Assembly: GCA_016933315.1 (NCBI GenBank)
Contig: JAFGBE010000184.1
Span: 1-8,130 of the forward strand
Length of the DNA stretch: 8,130 nucleotides
Source: Candidatus Auribacterota bacterium
GTDB taxonomy: Bacteria > Auribacterota > UBA6266
Reading direction: 5' to 3'
Shown here: in pieces, positions 6,351 through 8,130 of the stretch
How positions within the stretch are numbered: position 1 is the first letter of the stretch
Layout: every line of letters starts with the position of its first letter
The notes under the pieces: model-generated
Told to the model about the DNA's origin: nothing
Database searches by the model: none
Seen by the model: only the letters and a program-made list of their open reading frames with translations
Program-made: the position numbers and the translations under genes

Positions 6351-6390
6351 AGTTTAGCAGTTTAATAGTTCAACAGTTTAACAGTTAAAT
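6351..6390 (+). repeat. Octamer array, ffh-proximal end
   Basis: Five consecutive 8-bp units fill this stretch: AGTTTAGC, AGTTTAAT, AGTTCAAC, AGTTTAAC and AGTTAAAT, consensus AGTTTAAC. Two more degenerate units (GGTTTATT, GATTCAAC) continue to 6406. The array begins eight nt upstream of the ffh start codon, so on the mRNA it forms the immediate ffh leader in place of a ribosome site. Confidence 0.85.
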
Positions 6391-6413
6391 GGTTTATTGA
6401 TTCAACAATTTTG

Positions 6414-6435
6414 TTTTTTACTGCTGAACGGCTTA
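6414..6435 (+). repeat. 22-bp direct repeat, copy 1
   Basis: TTTTTTACTGCTGAACGGCT (then TA) matches the stretch at 6617-6638 at 20 of 22 positions. It contains diverged octamer units in reverse orientation (GCTGAACG at 6423-6430, GCTTAGAT at 6431-6438). It therefore looks like an internal copy of the murA-proximal end. Confidence 0.75.
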
Positions 6436-6472
6436 GATAATCCTATTCACACAAAAAACTTCAAAACTTCTT

Positions 6473-6609
6473 AACCACAGATTACACAGAACACACAGAT
6501 AAAAAAACAGAAAATATGTAAATAGTTTGAAAATAAAAAATTATAATTCTTAACTTTTTCTTTTGTATTCAATATTCTTTATCTGTGATTATCTGAGTTA
6601 TCTGTGGTT
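6473..6609. repeat. Long imperfect inverted repeat with tripled units in each arm
   Basis: The left arm (6473-6503) starts AACCACAGATTACACAG and the right arm (6578-6609) ends ATCTGTGGTT. The outer 10 bp and inner 10 bp pair perfectly; the middle pairs in part with one bulge. Each arm is itself three copies of a 9-10 bp unit: AACCACAGAT, TACACAGAA, CACACAGAT on the left; ATCTGTGATT, ATCTGAGTT, ATCTGTGGTT on the right. The arms enclose 74 nt of AT-rich sequence. Similar ACCACAGATTACACAGAT strings occur, as I recall, between genes in various uncultured bacteria; I could not check this here. Confidence 0.8.
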
Positions 6610-6616
6610 GATACTA

Positions 6617-6649
6617 TTTTTTACTGCTTAACTGCTTATCTGTTAAACT
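6617..6649 (-). repeat. Octamer array, murA-proximal end (reverse orientation), with 22-bp direct repeat copy 2
   Basis: Three octamers, GCTTAACT (6626-6633), GCTTATCT (6634-6641) and GTTAAACT (6642-6649), are the reverse complement type of the array near ffh. Bases 6617-6638 are also the second copy of the 22-bp direct repeat. The last octamer contains the murA stop codon (TAA, 6645-6643) and reaches into its final codons, so the repeat and the gene end share sequence. Confidence 0.75.
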
Positions 6650-7908
6650 TCTTTTATTCTCCTGATATCCGCTCCGAGCTTCATTAATTTAGATTCTATA
6701 TCCTCATAACCCCTGTCAATATGATAAACCCTTGAAATAACAGTTTCTCCTTCGGCAATAAGCCCGGCCAGCACAAGCGAGGCGCTTGCCCTCAGGTCAG
6801 AGGCCATAACAGGAGCTCCGCTGAGATTTTTCACACCGGCCACAATCGTGCTCGATGCCTCCCTGTGTATCCTTGCCCCCATCCTGTTCAATTCGGAGAC
6901 ATGCATAAACCTTTCGGGATATATTTTTTCCGTAATAATGCTTATGCCCGGCGTAATGCACATAAGAGTCGTCATCTGGGCTTGCAGATCCGTCGGAAAC
7001 CCTGGGTAGGGCATCGTGATTACATCCGAGGGCTCTTTTTTCCCTGTTTTTGTGACGGTAATTTCACCGTCCCCGATATCAAATTCCACGCCTGATTTCC
7101 GCAGGATATCCAGCAATGCTTTCAGATGTTCCGCCAGCGCATTTTTAACGACAAGTTTTTTGCCGCACAGGGCGCCGGCGATTATAAACGTTCCAGCTTC
7201 AATCCTGTCGGGAATAACCTTATGGGAAACGCCTTTGAGGTTCTTAACCCCTCTGATAATAATTCTCGGAGAACCCAATCCGATTATATTCGCGCCCATC
7301 TTGACCAGAAAATTCCCGAGGTCTACCACTTCGGGTTCACAGGCAGCGCTTTCAATAACGGTATTCCCTTTCGCTTTGACGGCAGCCATCATAATGTTCG
7401 CGGTGGCGAGGACGCTTGAACCGAACCTTCCCCCCAGAAAAATATCAGCGCCGGTTAATTCATCTGCCTCCGCACAAATATACCCGTGCTCGATTTTTAT
7501 CCTGGTTCCCAGTTCGCTCAACCCTTTCAGGTGCAGGTCAACAGGCCGTGGGCCTATAACACAGCCGCCGGGATGAGAGACCCTGGCTTTCCCGAATTTG
7601 CCCAGCATCGGCCCCAGGACCGCAATGGAAGCCCTCATCTGTTTTACCAGTTCATAAGGGGCCGTATAATTATTGATACCTGCGGGATCTATTTTCACCG
7701 TTCCGGCCTCCGCAGACACTTTTGCCCCGATAGAGCTTAATATCTCGGCCATGGTGGAAATATCCCTTATCTCCGGGACACCATGTATCTCACATGGAGA
7801 ATCCGCCAGGATAGACGCCGCCATTATAGGCAAAGCAGAGTTTTTTGCGCCTGAGACACAAACCTCTCCGGCCAGCTGTTTCCCGCCCCTGATGATAAAA
7901 GCATCCAT
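6643..7908 (-). CDS. murA: UDP-N-acetylglucosamine 1-carboxyvinyltransferase
   Basis: MurA transfers enolpyruvate from phosphoenolpyruvate to UDP-GlcNAc in the cytoplasm, the first committed step of peptidoglycan synthesis. The 421-residue protein is full length. It shows the GAKNSALPIMAASIL substrate motif with Lys22 and Asn23, and the active-site loop HPGGCVIGPRPVDLHLKGL with catalytic Cys116 and Arg121. Further on are PGFPTDLQAQ with Asp307 and YHIDRGYEDIESKL with Arg399. Because position 116 is Cys and not Asp, the enzyme should be of the fosfomycin-sensitive type by family knowledge. AGGGA (7915-7919) lies six nt before the ATG. It begins 19 nt after the prmC stop, so the two are probably co-transcribed, an order seen in many bacteria. 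The stop codon lies inside a repeat unit of the following gap. Confidence 0.97.
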   Translation of the reverse strand: MDAFIIRGGKQLAGEVCVSGAKNSALPIMAASILADSPCEIHGVPEIRDISTMAEILSSIGAKVSAEAGTVKIDPAGINNYTAPYELVKQMRASIAVLGPMLGKFGKARVSHPGGCVIGPRPVDLHLKGLSELGTRIKIEHGYICAEADELTGADIFLGGRFGSSVLATANIMMAAVKAKGNTVIESAACEPEVVDLGNFLVKMGANIIGLGSPRIIIRGVKNLKGVSHKVIPDRIEAGTFIIAGALCGKKLVVKNALAEHLKALLDILRKSGVEFDIGDGEITVTKTGKKEPSDVITMPYPGFPTDLQAQMTTLMCITPGISIITEKIYPERFMHVSELNRMGARIHREASSTIVAGVKNLSGAPVMASDLRASASLVLAGLIAEGETVISRVYHIDRGYEDIESKLMKLGADIRRIKEV

Positions 7909-7927
7909 TCTTTATCCCTTTCCGGCA

Positions 7928-8130
7928 TCACGTCCTGAAACAGGCAACCCGGTCTTTCCCGTTATAATCTTTTATAATGCTAATATGGGAAAAGCTATTC
8001 TTTGTCGCAATACCGGTTACCTTTGAAGCCTGATTATACCCTATTTCACAAACCAGGTGCCCGCCCTTTTTTAAAAAAAAGCGCGCATCCTGCATTATCC
8101 GCCTGTAAAACTCCATGCCGTCGTCCCCCG
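7928..8130 (-). CDS. prmC: Release factor glutamine methyltransferase PrmC, C-terminal fragment
   Basis: Only the last 66 residues are in the window; the frame stays open to the right edge. The peptide begins GDDGMEFYRRIMQDARFFL and continues KKGGHLVCEIGY, then ends IKDYNGKDRVACFR plus T. The DG-x-x-FYRR-x helix, the GG-x-L-x-x-EIGY-x-Q strand and the D-x-x-GKDRV ending are the C-terminal hallmarks of PrmC/HemK. PrmC methylates the glutamine of the GGQ motif in release factors using S-adenosylmethionine and so speeds peptide release. The catalytic NPPY motif would lie upstream, outside the window. The Met at 8116 is internal, aligned to the usual Leu of DGLDFYRR, and is not a start. murA follows 19 nt after the stop. 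prfA is often found just upstream of prmC but cannot be seen here. Confidence 0.9.
   Translation of the reverse strand, partial: GDDGMEFYRRIMQDARFFLKKGGHLVCEIGYNQASKVTGIATKNSFSHISIIKDYNGKDRVACFRT

Larger units (their letters stand above)
6343..6642. other. Gene-free, repeat-built gap between murA and ffh
   Basis: This AT-rich stretch separates murA from ffh and has no coding frame that looks real. Almost all of it is repeat sequence: octamer arrays at each end, a 22-bp direct repeat, and a long inverted repeat around a 74-nt AT-rich loop (6504-6577). I found no convincing promoter for ffh. TATAAT occurs on the minus strand at 6540-6545 but lacks a -35 box. No GC-rich terminator hairpin with a T-run follows murA. 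It does not resemble SRP RNA, tRNA or another structured RNA I know. Confidence 0.7.

Noticed and set aside
6540..6545. ffh promoter from TATAAT inside the AT-rich loop
   Set aside because: The properly spaced -35 reads ATACAA, and a TTGAAT nearby is 21 nt away; AT-rich sequence gives such hits by chance.
6343..6642. SRP RNA gene or other structured RNA next to ffh
   Set aside because: The region is strongly AT-rich and lacks the conserved GC-rich SRP helix 8 tetraloop segment; only the repeat arms can pair.
6578..6642. Rho-independent terminator after murA
   Set aside because: No GC-rich stem followed directly by a T-run on the minus strand; the long inverted repeat has a 74-nt loop and AT-rich arms.
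6351..6649. CRISPR array
   Set aside because: Units are 8-10 bp, adjacent without spacers and degenerate; no cas gene is present.
7016..7576. Plus-strand open frame of 186 codons
   Set aside because: It lies wholly opposite murA, has no recognisable domain, and owes its length to the codon bias of the gene on the other strand.

Overview
The window is a compact, single-strand stretch of a bacterial chromosome. All ten recognisable genes, two of them cut by the window edges, are read on the minus strand, so transcription runs from position 8130 towards 1. It holds core housekeeping genes rather than an accessory island. I saw no phage, transposase, CRISPR or defence genes. The likely source is an uncultured Gram-negative-type bacterium. 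The order prmC-murA, ffh-rpsP-trmD-rplS-rnhB-yraN-comM, an AcsE-type methyltransferase and the intergenic repeats remind me of Omnitrophota-like lineages. That placement is a guess from gene order and recollection, not a computed result.

In transcription order: (1) 8130-7928 is the C-terminal end of prmC (release-factor glutamine methyltransferase), followed after 19 nt by murA (first committed step of peptidoglycan synthesis). (2) 6642-6343 is a 300-bp AT-rich gap with no gene. It is built from nested repeats: octamer arrays at both ends in opposite orientation, a 22-bp direct repeat, and an internal inverted repeat with roughly 31-nt arms. (3) ffh, the SRP GTPase, follows. (4) A 99-nt gap carries a near-consensus sigma70-type promoter (TTGACT-17-TATATT) and a small palindrome. 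(5) A tightly packed operon comes next: rpsP (S16), trmD (tRNA m1G37 methyltransferase), rplS (L19 with a long C-terminal tail), rnhB (RNase HII), yraN (UPF0102) and comM (AAA+ Mg-chelatase-like helicase). Spacing ranges from a 4-nt overlap to 17 nt. (6) An AcsE-like methyltetrahydrofolate methyltransferase follows, then the first codons of a further gene that runs off the left edge.

Functionally the cluster combines translation (PrmC, S16, L19, TrmD), protein targeting (Ffh), envelope synthesis (MurA), and DNA maintenance or processing (RNase HII, YraN, ComM). It ends at what may be the edge of a one-carbon or Wood-Ljungdahl-type gene set. The most unusual parts are the repeat-built murA-ffh gap, the repeats reaching the murA stop codon and the edge of ffh, the absence of khpA and rimM between rpsP and trmD, and the L19 tail. 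I did not find a clearly new biological system.
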